64,000 bases of DNA from Chryseobacterium aurantiacum (lineage in GTDB: Bacteria > Bacteroidota > Bacteroidia > Flavobacteriales > Weeksellaceae), in contig NZ_PXUE01000001.1 in assembly GCF_003020585.1 (NCBI RefSeq), forward strand, positions 992,001-1,056,000, in the 5' to 3' direction. A program made the position numbers and the translations under genes. Below, one piece after another: positions 25,535 to 34,995 of this stretch (position 1 is its first letter; each line of letters starts with the position of its first letter). Below the pieces are notes generated by a model. That model saw nothing but the letters and a program-made list of their open reading frames with translations. It searched no databases and was not told the origin of the DNA.

Positions 25535-26557
25535 ATGGAGCATAATATTCTCATCATTGGAGGAAACGGAATGGTAGGCAAGACAATTGCACGTATATTA
25601 CAATCAAGAAACCCTCATGTAACTGTTTTTATTGGAGGAAGAAAAGGCGGGAAGTCCGATAGAGATCTGAAAATTGATGTAACCAATTCTGCTTCTTTTC
25701 AGGTTATTTCTGATAAAAAAATAAACCTGATTATTCTTTCAGTAAATGATAAGTCGGATCAGGTTCTGCAATATGCCATCAAGAATAATATTGATTATCT
25801 GGATATTACAAAACCCACGCCCGATCTGACAAAAGCCTATAAGATTGCAGAAAAAGCAGATGTAAACAGCAGAATTGTATTCAGTTCCGGCTGGATGGGT
25901 GGGATTGTGCCGGGGCTGGTTAATACAATTTCACAAGACGCAGACAGCATTCAGGAGGTGAAGCTCTTCGTATACTATTCTGTTAAAGATCTGGCAGGGG
26001 AAAGTTCTGCTCATTTTATGGCAGAAAATGTAGCGGTGCCTTTCCATGATTATAAAAACGATAAACCTGTTTCTATCCGACATTTTTTAGATACCGAAAC
26101 GTTTGATTTTTCCTTTGGAATCGGAAAAAGGAGTGCCTATAACTTTGATGTTCCCGATCTTTACATTCTCAATAAGATAGAAAGAGTTCCTAATGTAAGT
26201 GTAAAGATGACTTATAATTCTAAGTTTATTACCTGGCTGCTCGGCAGCTTTCAATATTTAAGGGTCTTTAATATCTTATCTTTAAAGGAAAGAAAAATGA
26301 TTTTCGGATCCAGTGGAAAGGGTGATCAGGCTGTCTTTGAAATTATTGTAAAAGATAAAAAAGGAAATAAGAAACTGAGCCTGCAAAGCACAAAGGGACA
26401 GGCTGAACTGACAGCCTTGTCTGCTGTTTTGCATACAGAGGAATTAATGAGAAATCCTCATGAAAGTAAGGTGTATTTCAGCCATCAATTGCACGAGCCA
26501 TTGTCATTACTGGCACAGCTTAATGCCTACGAAACAATTAACATCAACCTATCATAA
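25535..26557 (+). CDS. Saccharopine dehydrogenase-like NAD(P)-binding protein
   Basis: This 340-residue protein begins with a Rossmann fold: MEHNILIIGGNGMVGKTIAR has the GxGxxG-like GGNGMVG, followed by VFIGGRKGGKSDRDLKID. A central part with NIDYLDITKPTPD is as in saccharopine dehydrogenase-related oxidoreductases. The substrate is unknown; many of these act on unidentified carbonyl or amino compounds. Its stop shares one base with the start of the next gene (TAATG), so the two are translationally coupled. A Crp/Fnr regulator lies upstream. Confidence 0.75.
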   Translation: MEHNILIIGGNGMVGKTIARILQSRNPHVTVFIGGRKGGKSDRDLKIDVTNSASFQVISDKKINLIILSVNDKSDQVLQYAIKNNIDYLDITKPTPDLTKAYKIAEKADVNSRIVFSSGWMGGIVPGLVNTISQDADSIQEVKLFVYYSVKDLAGESSAHFMAENVAVPFHDYKNDKPVSIRHFLDTETFDFSFGIGKRSAYNFDVPDLYILNKIERVPNVSVKMTYNSKFITWLLGSFQYLRVFNILSLKERKMIFGSSGKGDQAVFEIIVKDKKGNKKLSLQSTKGQAELTALSAVLHTEELMRNPHESKVYFSHQLHEPLSLLAQLNAYETININLS

Positions 26558-27135
26558 TGAAAAAAATAGCCATTATCAACGGGCATCCCAATAAGGAATC
26601 TTTCAATTTTGGAATAGCTTCGGCTTACAAAGAAGGAGCCTTAAAATCAGATGCAGAAATCAAGGAAATCATTATTGCTGATCTCAATTTTAATCCTAAT
26701 CTACAGTTTGGTTATCAAAAAAGAATGGAACTGGAGCCTGACTTGGTAAAAGCATGGGAAATTATTAAGTGGGCAGATCATCTGGTTTGGGTACATCCGG
26801 TGTGGTGGGGAGGCTTGCCTGCCCTTATGAAAGGTTTTATAGATCGACTTTTTCTTCCAGGATTTGCTTATCAATACAGAGAAAATTCGGTGTGGTGGGA
26901 TCAACTTTTAAAAGAGAAAACCGCGCATATTATCACAACCCTAGATCAGCCGGGTTGGTATTACTGGCTTGTCTATGGAAAACCAAGTGTTAATCAGTTG
27001 AAAAAATCAACCTTAGAATTCTGTGGGGTAAAACCGGTAAAGGTGACTTATTTAGGAATTATCAGAAATTCTAAAGAAGAGCAACGTGTGAAATGGCTGG
27101 AAAAAGTGAGAAGATTGGGAAAAGGTTTGAAATAA
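26557..27135 (+). CDS. Flavodoxin-fold NAD(P)H oxidoreductase (quinone reductase type)
   Basis: This 192-residue protein opens MKKIAIINGHPNKESFNFGI, the FMN-phosphate loop of the NQO/KefF-like family. It continues with WADHLVWVHPVWWGGLPALM and KGFIDRLFLPGFAYQY, the usual flavin- and substrate-pocket segments. It should reduce quinones or similar acceptors with two electrons using NAD(P)H. It is coupled to the dehydrogenase gene in front, and the pair may detoxify or modify one compound. Confidence 0.85.
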   Translation: MKKIAIINGHPNKESFNFGIASAYKEGALKSDAEIKEIIIADLNFNPNLQFGYQKRMELEPDLVKAWEIIKWADHLVWVHPVWWGGLPALMKGFIDRLFLPGFAYQYRENSVWWDQLLKEKTAHIITTLDQPGWYYWLVYGKPSVNQLKKSTLEFCGVKPVKVTYLGIIRNSKEEQRVKWLEKVRRLGKGLK

Positions 27136-27167
27136 AAAACTCTTCACAGATGAGGTTGATCCAAAAT

Positions 27168-27227
27168 AAGTCCGAAATCCCTGCAATCTTACCTTACTAA
27201 AGTTGCAGGAATCGGACTTGCTTTTTT
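27168..27227. terminator. Terminator between convergent genes
   Basis: AAGTCCGA pairs with TCGGACTT, and inside it CCTGCAA pairs with TTGCAGG, giving a long hairpin followed by T6 on the plus strand. Its right edge touches the stop of the minus-strand gene. Confidence 0.75.
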
Positions 27228-27948
27228 ATAATCCTTTCTTTCCTTCTATCCAGTAAGCTTGTGATTTAATGCACTTCGGAGCTACATCCTTAGCCTTGAG
27301 GAATTTTCGGATCAATGACATTCTTTCTCCATTTCCGGTAAGATAAAAAATAACATCATTGTTGTATACCGCCTGTTTTTCTTCCTGTAGAAAGTCGCTT
27401 ATTGCTTCTATAATGCTCATCGTGTTGTTTTTAGGAGCATGGTAGCCATATAAACTAAGAGCTTCCAAGGCTGTTGGTTCTTCAAGCTCATGAAGACAAA
27501 TGTAGGAACAGGTAGATTTTTCTGCAGCCTCCTTAATAGAAAGCGAACTTCCCAATGAAGTTTCATCACCTATGGAGAAATGGATTTTAGCATTGGCATC
27601 AAAAAAACGCCTGCCTCTTGGTATCAATATTTTTATAGGATCTCCAATGGATAGACGGGTTACAAAATCACTTCCCACCGCATGGGTATCATGAAGATGA
27701 AATACAACATCGAAAGTACCTTCTTCTTTATTAAAATTGAAAGGAGAGTAATTGCGGAAATCGCGGTCGTTAATTCTTATTCCTATGGCATAGGCCGGTT
27801 CGAAGTGAATATCTTCTAAGTCTGTTGCAAAACGGACTCTACGAAGAGTATTGGAAATATTTTCTATGTGGACAACGGTGCAGGTTTTAAATTTTGAGGA
27901 CCAGACATTTTCTATCGTGTCATTGACCCATTTTGGTAAACTTGACAT
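27226..27948 (-). CDS. Siderophore-interacting protein-like FAD-dependent reductase
   Basis: This 240-residue protein has a flavin-binding barrel (about 15-115) with RNYSPFNFN (R65-Y67-S68), the RxYS/T motif that binds FAD. An NAD(P)H-binding half (about 120-235) contains SIGDETSLGSSLS and ends AYWIEGKKG. The AYW ending is typical of SIP/ViuB proteins, which release iron from Fe(III)-siderophores in the cytoplasm. It is divergent to nothing obvious; an AraC gene follows upstream on the same strand, a usual pairing for iron or redox genes. Confidence 0.8.
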   Translation of the reverse strand: MSSLPKWVNDTIENVWSSKFKTCTVVHIENISNTLRRVRFATDLEDIHFEPAYAIGIRINDRDFRNYSPFNFNKEEGTFDVVFHLHDTHAVGSDFVTRLSIGDPIKILIPRGRRFFDANAKIHFSIGDETSLGSSLSIKEAAEKSTCSYICLHELEEPTALEALSLYGYHAPKNNTMSIIEAISDFLQEEKQAVYNNDVIFYLTGNGERMSLIRKFLKAKDVAPKCIKSQAYWIEGKKGL

Positions 27949-28029
27949 AAATATTTTTATTGCAAAGGACGTTGCAAAATTGAAATATACCGATAGCCGT
28001 TTCAGGGAATTGATTGGACTATTCGTGGT

Positions 28030-28905
28030 TTATTGTTTGTTTTGTGTTTTCGTCCTAAACTCTGATGGTGAGATGCTTTCCAGTTTTGAAAATAAACGAC
28101 TGAAATAAGTATGATCACTGTATCCCAATTCATAGGCTATTTCTTTTACTGTAAGATGGGTAAAAGCCAGTAATCGTTTTGCCTCCATTAAAACTTCCTG
28201 ATGAATCCAATATTGTGCAGGTTTTCCCGTCACTTCACGAATAACCTCTGTAAGATAACCTCTTGAGATATTTAAAGCCTCTGCATATTCTGATGGACTT
28301 TTCAGGGTTTTAAATTCTTTTCTTACTAATATTTTAAAGGCTCTTGTCAGTTGTAGGGCTCTACTTTCACCGGATACTTCCGAATAGCTTTCACAAGAAT
28401 AAATAAAAGAAAACATTCCGGTAAGGGCATTAAGCAACGACTGGATAATTAAAGATCCCTCCTTGGAAGTAGTCAATGATTCATCGGAATAAGAAACATA
28501 GAGCAGATTGGCAATAATATTTAGTTTTTCAATCCAGCTTGTATCAACTGAGAGGGGTTGAATGGTTTCCAGAGATTCCTCAAATACAGAACGTACTGCA
28601 TCCGGAACGAGATCTGCTTTAATGGCTATAAACCATCCGTAAACATCCTCCATTAAAAGTCCCTGATGCACCTGTCCGGGTAATACACAGAAAATGGTAG
28701 GATCCTGTGCTTCCATCATATTAAAATCCACCATCATTCTTACATGCCCGCTTTCCATACAAGTGAAAATATAATGATTGTCACGATGTATCCCTTTATC
28801 CAAAAGCTTATATTCCGAACTATTGCTGCGTTTTTCCATTCTCTCAATAAAAAAAGAATGCTGGGAAATATCACTTAAATCGTAGGTTGGAATAGGCTGC
28901 TTCAT
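28030..28905 (-). CDS. AraC-family transcriptional regulator
   Basis: This 291-residue protein has an N-terminal sensor half (about 1-170) and a C-terminal AraC domain (about 190-285) with SEYAEALNISRGYLTEVIRE and VKEIAYELGYSDHTYFSRLF, ending FSKLESISPSEFR. It lies 81 bases upstream of the siderophore-interacting-protein-like gene in the same direction and is its likely regulator. Another gene of the same strand (LysE) lies 36 bases upstream. Confidence 0.88.
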   Translation of the reverse strand: MKQPIPTYDLSDISQHSFFIERMEKRSNSSEYKLLDKGIHRDNHYIFTCMESGHVRMMVDFNMMEAQDPTIFCVLPGQVHQGLLMEDVYGWFIAIKADLVPDAVRSVFEESLETIQPLSVDTSWIEKLNIIANLLYVSYSDESLTTSKEGSLIIQSLLNALTGMFSFIYSCESYSEVSGESRALQLTRAFKILVRKEFKTLKSPSEYAEALNISRGYLTEVIREVTGKPAQYWIHQEVLMEAKRLLAFTHLTVKEIAYELGYSDHTYFSRLFSKLESISPSEFRTKTQNKQ

Positions 28906-28941
28906 CTTTTTGAATGGATGTTGTAAAATTTAAAGTACCCG

Positions 28942-29577
28942 TTATTTAGCCTTTGAAAATGCCATCTTCACCGCAAGATAAGTCAGTACACTGGCCATAA
29001 ACCACTTTTGTACTTTAATCCAGATTGGGTTATGGGAAAAGAATAGTGCTACTCTTGCTGCCGTAAGAACAATCACAAAATTAACACTAAAGCTTACAAG
29101 CACCTGAACAACGCCGAGCTCCAGACTTTGAGTGAGTACAGAACCGTATTCGGGTTTGATAAATTGTGGGAAGAATGATAAATAAAAGACAGCCACCTTT
29201 GGATTGAGTACATTCGTTAAAAAGCCTACTGTAAAAAGTTTTTTAGGACCGTCATGGGAATTGCTTTGCTCAACATCAAAAATGTTTTTACTGTTGGGCT
29301 TAATGGCCTGATAAGCCAGATACAAAAGGTAAATTGTTCCTACCGCCTTAAGAACTGTATAGGCAAAAGGAACAGCCAAGAGAACAGCCGTTAAACCAAA
29401 TGATACCATAACAATATGAAACAAAAAGCCACATACCACCCCTGCTAATGAGATAAAACCTGACTTTTTTCCCTGGGTTATTGATTTTGAAATCAGATAA
29501 ATCATATTAGGTCCGGGGCTTATCACTAAAACAAGCGCTGCCAGAACAAAAAAGAAGAGTTCATGAAAGGGTATCAT
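28942..29577 (-). CDS. LysE/RhtB-family amino acid exporter
   Basis: This 211-residue membrane protein has about six hydrophobic segments and the N-terminal signature LVISPGPNMIYLISKSITQG, typical of the LysE/RhtB exporters. The KVAVFYLSFFPQFI segment in the fourth helix region is also family-typical. It exports amino acids or related metabolites; the substrate cannot be read from sequence. Confidence 0.9.
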   Translation of the reverse strand: MIPFHELFFFVLAALVLVISPGPNMIYLISKSITQGKKSGFISLAGVVCGFLFHIVMVSFGLTAVLLAVPFAYTVLKAVGTIYLLYLAYQAIKPNSKNIFDVEQSNSHDGPKKLFTVGFLTNVLNPKVAVFYLSFFPQFIKPEYGSVLTQSLELGVVQVLVSFSVNFVIVLTAARVALFFSHNPIWIKVQKWFMASVLTYLAVKMAFSKAK

Positions 29578-29755
29578 TTCAATTAATTTTTATACAAATG
29601 TCTCATTAATTAGAACAAGGAGCAATACTCTCATCAATAATTAATAAAAAATCAATAAAAAGAATATCTATTTTTCGGCTGTGAGAAATACCCATGATAA
29701 CATAATTATAGTGCTTAATGGATGGATGCTGATTCTTTCCATGATCTTATGTTTT

Positions 29756-29763
29756 TAATTTTG
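29756..29763 (+). promoter_or_regulatory. Probable -7 element for the XRE gene
   Basis: TAATTTTG (TAnnTTTG) lies about 65 bases before the ATG at 29828. The rest of the 250-base gap shows no other feature. Confidence 0.35.
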
Positions 29764-29827
29764 AAAAAGCTGTAAATTAGCCGTCAGAAATTAATTAAAA
29801 ATACCCTTTATCAGAATATATTAAACT

Positions 29828-30409
29828 ATGTCTAAGCTAAAAACTGCAAGAGAACAGAAGAATCTTACTCAGGAAGAATTGTCGGAGAAGTCAAAAATTT
29901 CTGTAAGAACAATTCAGCGGATAGAGGCAGGTACAGAGCCAAAAGGGCATACCTTAAGGGCTCTTGCACAGGCATTGGATATAGAAGAAAGCTTATTACA
30001 GGATATTGCAGCAACTCCCGAAATAGACGAAGTAACAGATGATAAGCAAATAACAGAGGTAGAAGAAGAGCAATCTGATATCAATTATTCCCGGATCAAA
30101 ATAATCAACCTTTCCTCACTGTTGTTCATTCTTTTGCCACCATTGAATATTCTTGTTCCGCTTCTTCTAATGTTTAAAATGAAGCAGAGAAATACCTTGG
30201 CCAGACAGATTATTTCAGTTCAGATGATATGGACGGTTATGGCACCAATTGTATTCATGTTGGGCATTTTTGTAAAGCTGGGGAGACAGTTTACATTGAT
30301 ACTGATGATCCTTATTGTGCTTTCCAATGTATTTATTATTCTTCGTAATGCAGCAGAAATTGATCGAAATAAAAAATTATATTACAGATTGAAATTCAGT
30401 ATGATATAA
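29828..30409 (+). CDS. XRE-type regulator with membrane-anchored C-terminus
   Basis: In this 193-residue protein, residues 3-57 form a Cro/C1 helix-turn-helix (LKTAREQKNLTQEELSEKSK, then ISVRTIQRIEAGTEPKG). An acidic linker (about 65-92) leads to three hydrophobic segments (LSSLLFILLPPLNILVPLLL, MIWTVMAPIVFMLGIF, LILMILIVLSNVFIIL). Membrane-tethered XRE proteins of this kind occur across Flavobacteriia, and the signal they sense is unknown. The serine hydrolase gene follows 87 bases downstream. Confidence 0.85.
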   Translation: MSKLKTAREQKNLTQEELSEKSKISVRTIQRIEAGTEPKGHTLRALAQALDIEESLLQDIAATPEIDEVTDDKQITEVEEEQSDINYSRIKIINLSSLLFILLPPLNILVPLLLMFKMKQRNTLARQIISVQMIWTVMAPIVFMLGIFVKLGRQFTLILMILIVLSNVFIILRNAAEIDRNKKLYYRLKFSMI

Positions 30410-30496
30410 ATATTGTCAGGGCATTGTCGGGTTTTTGTCGGGTTTGTTTTTAGTCAAAAAACACTTGGAAATATAATCTTTGTCAAAAAAATAACA

Positions 30497-31984
30497 ATGA
30501 CAAAGTCTGCTCAGTTGATTCCCTTTTTCTTTATTCTGTTTTTTTGTGGGGCTCATGCACAAATAGGAAAAACAGATCCTCTTTACAGAACCATTATGTC
30601 GAAAGACAGTTTGCTTTTTTCAGTGGGGTTTAATACCTGTAATATAAAACAGACAGAAACTCTGCTCGGTGATCAATTTGAATTTTATCATGATAAAGAT
30701 GGCTTTTCCGATAAAAGAAAATTCATGACCGACTTTAAAAATGGATTATGCAAAGATCCGGATACCTATCGAGCCAAAAGAGTTTTGGTAGATAAAACGA
30801 CTCAAATTTATCCACTATATAAAAACGGAAAAATTTATGCAGCCATTCAGAATGGTGATCATGTCTTTTATGAAAAAGAAAAAAATCAACCTGAAAAATT
30901 AGTTGGAGGAGCCAAGTTCACTAATCTCTGGACTTTGGAAAATGGAGACTGGAAGCTAACACGATCATTGAGCTTTGATCATCATGCCAAGGAAGCTAAT
31001 GATCTGAAAACAGTTTTTGAAAACGATCAGGAAATTGAAAACTGGCTAAAGGAAAATAAAATACCAACCCTTGGACTGGGAATTATTGAGGCCGGAGAAC
31101 TGAAACAAGTGAAGGTTTTTGGAGACATAAAAAAGAACGTTCCCGCACCTTATAATACCTATTTCAATGTAGCTTCCCTTACCAAACCTGTAACCGCAAT
31201 GGTTGCATTACGTCTCATAAGTTTGGGGAAATGGAAACTGGATGAACCTCTTGATCCCTATTGGACAGATCCGGATATTGCCAATGAACCGAGACATACA
31301 AAGCTGACGACCCGACTTATTCTGACCCATCAGACAGGATTTCCCAACTGGAGATGGATGAATGCTGACAAAAAACTGAATTTCCAGTTTGATCCGGGAA
31401 CAAAATATCAATACTCAGGAGAAGGTTTTGAATATCTTCGAAAAGCTCTGGAAAAGAAATTCAAGAAACCATTGGAACAACTTGCCCATGAGCTTATTTT
31501 TCAACCGATTAAAATGAATGATACCTATTATATCTGGGATAAAAATACGGATGAATCAAGGTTTGCCATTGGATATAATGAAAAGGGAGAACCTTACCCA
31601 ACAGAGAAGAATAAAACAGCCAATGCTGCCGATGATCTGCACACGACCATAGAGGATTATGGAAATTTTATGGTTAATGTTATGAAAGGAAGAGATCTGA
31701 AACCGGAAGTATTTCAGGAAATGATCAAAAAACAATCGAAAATAAAGGAAGATGTTTATTTCGGATTGGGCTTTTCAGTATATGATCTTGGAAATGGCGA
31801 CTATGCACTCTCTCATGGGGGAGCTGATAAAGGAACAAGATGTATTGCCTTTGTATTGCCAAAAACAGGAAAAGGAATTCTGATATTTACCAACGTGGAT
31901 GATGGCTATAAAGTATATGAAAAACTTGTTCTTCACTATCTGGGAAGTCAGGGAAAGAAAATTGTTGATATAGAAAACAGATAA
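30497..31984 (+). CDS. Secreted beta-lactamase-fold serine hydrolase with N-terminal DUF4440-like domain
   Basis: The 495-residue protein starts at the ATG at 30497 with a signal peptide (LIPFFFILFFCGAHAQ). An NTF2-like, DUF4440-type domain follows at about 30-160 (ETLLGDQFEFYHDKDGFSD, then WTLENGDWKLTRSLSFDHH). The rest (about 175-490) is the beta-lactamase/penicillin-binding family with ASLTKPV (nucleophile S227, K230) and YSGEGFEYLRKALE as the second catalytic motif. A terminal SHGGADKGTR stands in for KTG. Such proteins are usually esterases or peptidases of the periplasm rather than resistance enzymes; the substrate is unknown. Confidence 0.8.
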   Translation: MTKSAQLIPFFFILFFCGAHAQIGKTDPLYRTIMSKDSLLFSVGFNTCNIKQTETLLGDQFEFYHDKDGFSDKRKFMTDFKNGLCKDPDTYRAKRVLVDKTTQIYPLYKNGKIYAAIQNGDHVFYEKEKNQPEKLVGGAKFTNLWTLENGDWKLTRSLSFDHHAKEANDLKTVFENDQEIENWLKENKIPTLGLGIIEAGELKQVKVFGDIKKNVPAPYNTYFNVASLTKPVTAMVALRLISLGKWKLDEPLDPYWTDPDIANEPRHTKLTTRLILTHQTGFPNWRWMNADKKLNFQFDPGTKYQYSGEGFEYLRKALEKKFKKPLEQLAHELIFQPIKMNDTYYIWDKNTDESRFAIGYNEKGEPYPTEKNKTANAADDLHTTIEDYGNFMVNVMKGRDLKPEVFQEMIKKQSKIKEDVYFGLGFSVYDLGNGDYALSHGGADKGTRCIAFVLPKTGKGILIFTNVDDGYKVYEKLVLHYLGSQGKKIVDIENR

Positions 31985-32057
31985 CCATACACTACCAAAC
32001 TCAACCATAGAAGCTGTGGAATGTGTAAGGAAAGAAATACTATAAAATATCCAGATA

Positions 32058-32098
32058 AAAAATGTCTGCTTCTCAAATCGGGAAACAGACATTTTTTT
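32058..32098. terminator. Terminator between convergent genes
   Basis: AAAAATGTCTG pairs with CAGACATTTTT around a 17-base loop. It has A-rich and T-rich flanks on both sides and so serves the hydrolase gene and the opposing lipoprotein gene. Confidence 0.65.
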
Positions 32099-32123
32099 AT
32101 ATTTTATTTAAAGGCTGAGATTT

Positions 32124-32669
32124 TTACTTTACCTTTTCCAAAAGATATAGCTTGGCGCCTGAAAAAGCCAGTTTAGGGATCAGATTACCCTCCAGAACCA
32201 TAGTCTTGCTATTTACATCAATAACTGAAATATAATTATTGGAGTTGTATTCTATATAATTTTCTTTTTCCTTGGTTATAGGATTTTTTCCAAATTCTAG
32301 AGAATACTTTACCCAGTCTTCTTTGTCAGAACTGCAATGTACAGGCTTGAATTTGGATTTATTAGCCTTAAAAATAATCTGATCAAAACTCTCTGTACAG
32401 TCAGATGTAAATGAACCGTCAGGGTTCTGATCCTTAGAGAAATCTTCAAATGAACCACGATAAACGCCTACCACTTTCCAGGTTCCATCCAATCGGTCTT
32501 CATCTATTTTCCCTTTGGCCTTGCTTACAGCCCAGCTGATTCCGTTTACAGTTCCTTTTACCGCTTTATATCCTATGCTTACTGCCCCCGAAACTACTTT
32601 TGTAGCAGTTCTTACCACACAAGAATTTAAAACAAGAAGAGCAGACGCCAGAAATATTATTTTTTTCAT
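32124..32669 (-). CDS. Lipocalin-like lipoprotein
   Basis: This 181-residue protein has a lipobox signal (MKKIIFLASALLVLNSC, Cys at 17) and a hydrophobic-helical stretch (TATKVVSGAVSIGYKAVKGT). It then has a beta-rich domain, LDGTWKVVGVYRGSFED to LAFSGAKLYLLEKV, with the GTWKVV opening of small lipocalin-like Bacteroidota lipoproteins. It is likely anchored in the outer membrane facing the periplasm. Function unknown. Confidence 0.65.
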   Translation of the reverse strand: MKKIIFLASALLVLNSCVVRTATKVVSGAVSIGYKAVKGTVNGISWAVSKAKGKIDEDRLDGTWKVVGVYRGSFEDFSKDQNPDGSFTSDCTESFDQIIFKANKSKFKPVHCSSDKEDWVKYSLEFGKNPITKEKENYIEYNSNNYISVIDVNSKTMVLEGNLIPKLAFSGAKLYLLEKVK

Positions 32670-32941
32670 TTTGTCAAATTTTTTACGAAGATAATATTTT
32701 AAGATGAGTCTGATTCATAATACTGTTCTGTTGCACAAGTTGAAAAGGGGTAGATAGTAGGCTTGGAAGTCCAATCAGAGTATTGATGGAGATAGTGTAA
32801 ACGTTTGTTTATTAGTGGTTTTGATTCGAATTTATTAAGTGGTTTCAAAAAGTGCAGATATAACAATTTTTTTTAATATGTTCGTCTTTCAGGAATTTGA
32901 AAACTATTCATCACTCAATTATTACTATTTAAAAGATCTGT

Positions 32942-33664
32942 ATGCCGATAGCCTTTCTTTTTATTACCATAATTATAGTACTTGCTGTTCTCTTCTTTGG
33001 ATTTATCTCCGGATCAGGGCAAAAGGGAGCCTTTGTGGAGCCAGATTCCTTGGATGAACAAAGAGATCAGGTAACTATCCGAAAGCGGGAAGATTATTTC
33101 AGACGTATGAAAGCGCGGCAACGTACAATAAAGATTATTTTTCTTGCCTTTCTAGTTATTGTATTATCTTTTCCTTTTTTTCTGACTCTATTTGATACCT
33201 TGAGTTTTCACGGAAGATTAGATGCGGAAAGGTATAATGCACGAATGAGGGATAGCTACCTTTTGCTGGGAGGGATGACAGGATTGGGGATATTATTTTT
33301 TCTACTTATTTCCCGATTAATGAATAAAATGATACAAAATTACAGGAAAGTTATAGGGAGCCTGGATCAGAAACACTTCGAAAAAATGATTGAGGTAAAC
33401 CGGTCTATGAATATACTGGATAGTTTTATGCTTACCCCGCCTTTTATTATTGATGAATCAAGGTTATATGTATTTAAGCTGGGCAGGGTATTGGCTTTTC
33501 CCTGGGCAGATATTACAGATCTTAAGATTACAGGTGCTCCCCGAAGGGGATTTTTTGTGAAAATGAAAGTGTTGGGAAAGATTTATTTCTTTTCAATAGG
33601 AGACCGAACCATGATGAACATTCTTGAAGCAGAATGTGTACATCGTGGAATACCGGGATCCTAA
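32942..33664 (+). CDS. Membrane protein of unknown function
   Basis: This 240-residue protein has an N-terminal helix (IAFLFITIIIVLAVLFFGFI) and a charged cytoplasmic stretch (about 35-60). Two further helices follow (IIFLAFLVIVLSFPFFLTLF and LLLGGMTGLGILFFLLISRL), then a C-terminal soluble domain (about 140-240) with YVFKLGRVLAFPWADITDL. That last part resembles PH-like or YcxB-type membrane-linked domains, though I cannot be sure. It stands alone; the 270 bases before it show nothing clear. Confidence 0.5.
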   Translation: MPIAFLFITIIIVLAVLFFGFISGSGQKGAFVEPDSLDEQRDQVTIRKREDYFRRMKARQRTIKIIFLAFLVIVLSFPFFLTLFDTLSFHGRLDAERYNARMRDSYLLLGGMTGLGILFFLLISRLMNKMIQNYRKVIGSLDQKHFEKMIEVNRSMNILDSFMLTPPFIIDESRLYVFKLGRVLAFPWADITDLKITGAPRRGFFVKMKVLGKIYFFSIGDRTMMNILEAECVHRGIPGS

Positions 33665-33686
33665 TCAATTGGGTTTTATAATGAAT

Positions 33687-34422
33687 CTACTGTACCCAGC
33701 CGCGTATTTTTTCAAAACAGAAATCATAAAGAGTCTTATCGATGTTATTGTGATCATAGAGCAGAATGTTCTGTTCCGAAAGGCTCAATAACAAAGAAAT
33801 TTCATGCTTTTTGGACGTTATTCCCGGTTGAAAAATGCTGCTTTGAGACATAGCTTCTACATATTGTCGAAACTGCTCTTCGGTAAGTTTCTTATTTTTG
33901 GTGTGGGAAATCGTAGGTTGTGATGGGCCCGCTGAATATAATACATAGCGAACGCTGCCGTCTTTTTTGATTGTTATTTCTTCACTTTCCCAGTTATCGG
34001 AATTAACACGCCGAATAGAGAGTGAATCTGCTTTTTTTAAAATCAATTTTATGGTATTTTGCTTTGTTATCCAGTCGGGTAAGGTAGTCTAGACCGTGAT
34101 CTGCGTGGTCTTTTCTAAACGTTGCCTTTGAAAGATCAAGATTGCTATTAACAGAATCAGGCTTCAAGGAAACAACACCCTTTGTCAGCTGAAATGTTCC
34201 CTGAGCAAAATCCTTGGTGGTATAATCTCCCTGGTCATTTTGATGATACATACTGAATGTCTGGTCTTCATTTAGCCGTATTATTTCCGTATTGGCACAA
34301 CATCCATTTACTTTTGGAAGCATTTCCGACTGAATAATATAGGTTCCTGAAACCTGTTTCGCCTTGTTGCAGCTACTGAAAACTATAGCTGATAAAAGGG
34401 TAATGACTGCTAGTACTTTCAT
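33687..34422 (-). pseudogene. Lipoprotein gene broken by a frameshift at an A7 run
   Basis: Reading starts at the ATG at 34422 with a lipoprotein signal (MKVLAVITLLSAIVFSSC, Cys at 18) and a lipocalin-like domain, to AKYHKIDFKKS. There it shifts frame and stops at 34003. The other frame continues at the same point as KKADSLSIRRVNSDNWESEE and runs to a stop at 33687 with protein-like sequence but no ATG of its own. Removing one A from the seven at about 34034-34040 joins the two into one protein of about 245 residues. It could be a true pseudogene, slippage-rescued, or a sequencing error. Confidence 0.6.
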
Positions 34423-34443
34423 TGGATTTTGTGTTGGTTGTAT

Positions 34444-34875
34444 TTAATTTTTAGCCGGAGGGGTTTCTACTTTTTCAAAGGTATAGGTAAGATGGTAATA
34501 TATTTTGCTCTCCTGATAGGTCTTCCCCATAGGTTTTACCTCTTCACCCATTAATAACCTCTTCTTTTCAATCTGATTTTTTTTGTATTTTTTTAAAGTA
34601 GGCAGAAGATAAGATACCTGTGTCGTTTTACCTTGCTCATTATCATTAATAAACAACCATTCATCAGATTTTTTATTGAAATAGCAAGCTAAATGACCAC
34701 CCATTTTTTTCGGTCCTGAATACTTGAGCTTGAATCCTTTTTGAGTTAAAAGACGATCTGTATTTACCCCATTAGACATGATGTCATACCAAATCTCAGA
34801 AGATGTCAACGTTTGTGCCGATGACAGGAAAATACCTGTAGTAAGGGCTATAAAGATCAATATTTTTTGATTCAT
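34444..34875 (-). CDS. Secreted protein of unknown function
   Basis: This 143-residue protein has a signal peptide (MNQKILIFIALTTGIFLSSAQ). A compact mature domain follows with GFKLKYSGPKKMGGHLACYF and KSDEWLFINDNEQGKTTQVS, and it ends in a Pro/Ala tail. No family recognised. It lies in a minus-strand run of small envelope proteins, 21 bases upstream of the frameshifted lipoprotein gene. Confidence 0.6.
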   Translation of the reverse strand: MNQKILIFIALTTGIFLSSAQTLTSSEIWYDIMSNGVNTDRLLTQKGFKLKYSGPKKMGGHLACYFNKKSDEWLFINDNEQGKTTQVSYLLPTLKKYKKNQIEKKRLLMGEEVKPMGKTYQESKIYYHLTYTFEKVETPPAKN

Positions 34876-34995
34876 TTCTTCATTTCAAAATATAAATATT
34901 AATAAAGGAAAATCCATGGATTTTCAAATAACTTAAACGTCCTTTTTATTAAAAAAGCTATTGCTAAATATTAAAAAATAACCATAATTTCTCTT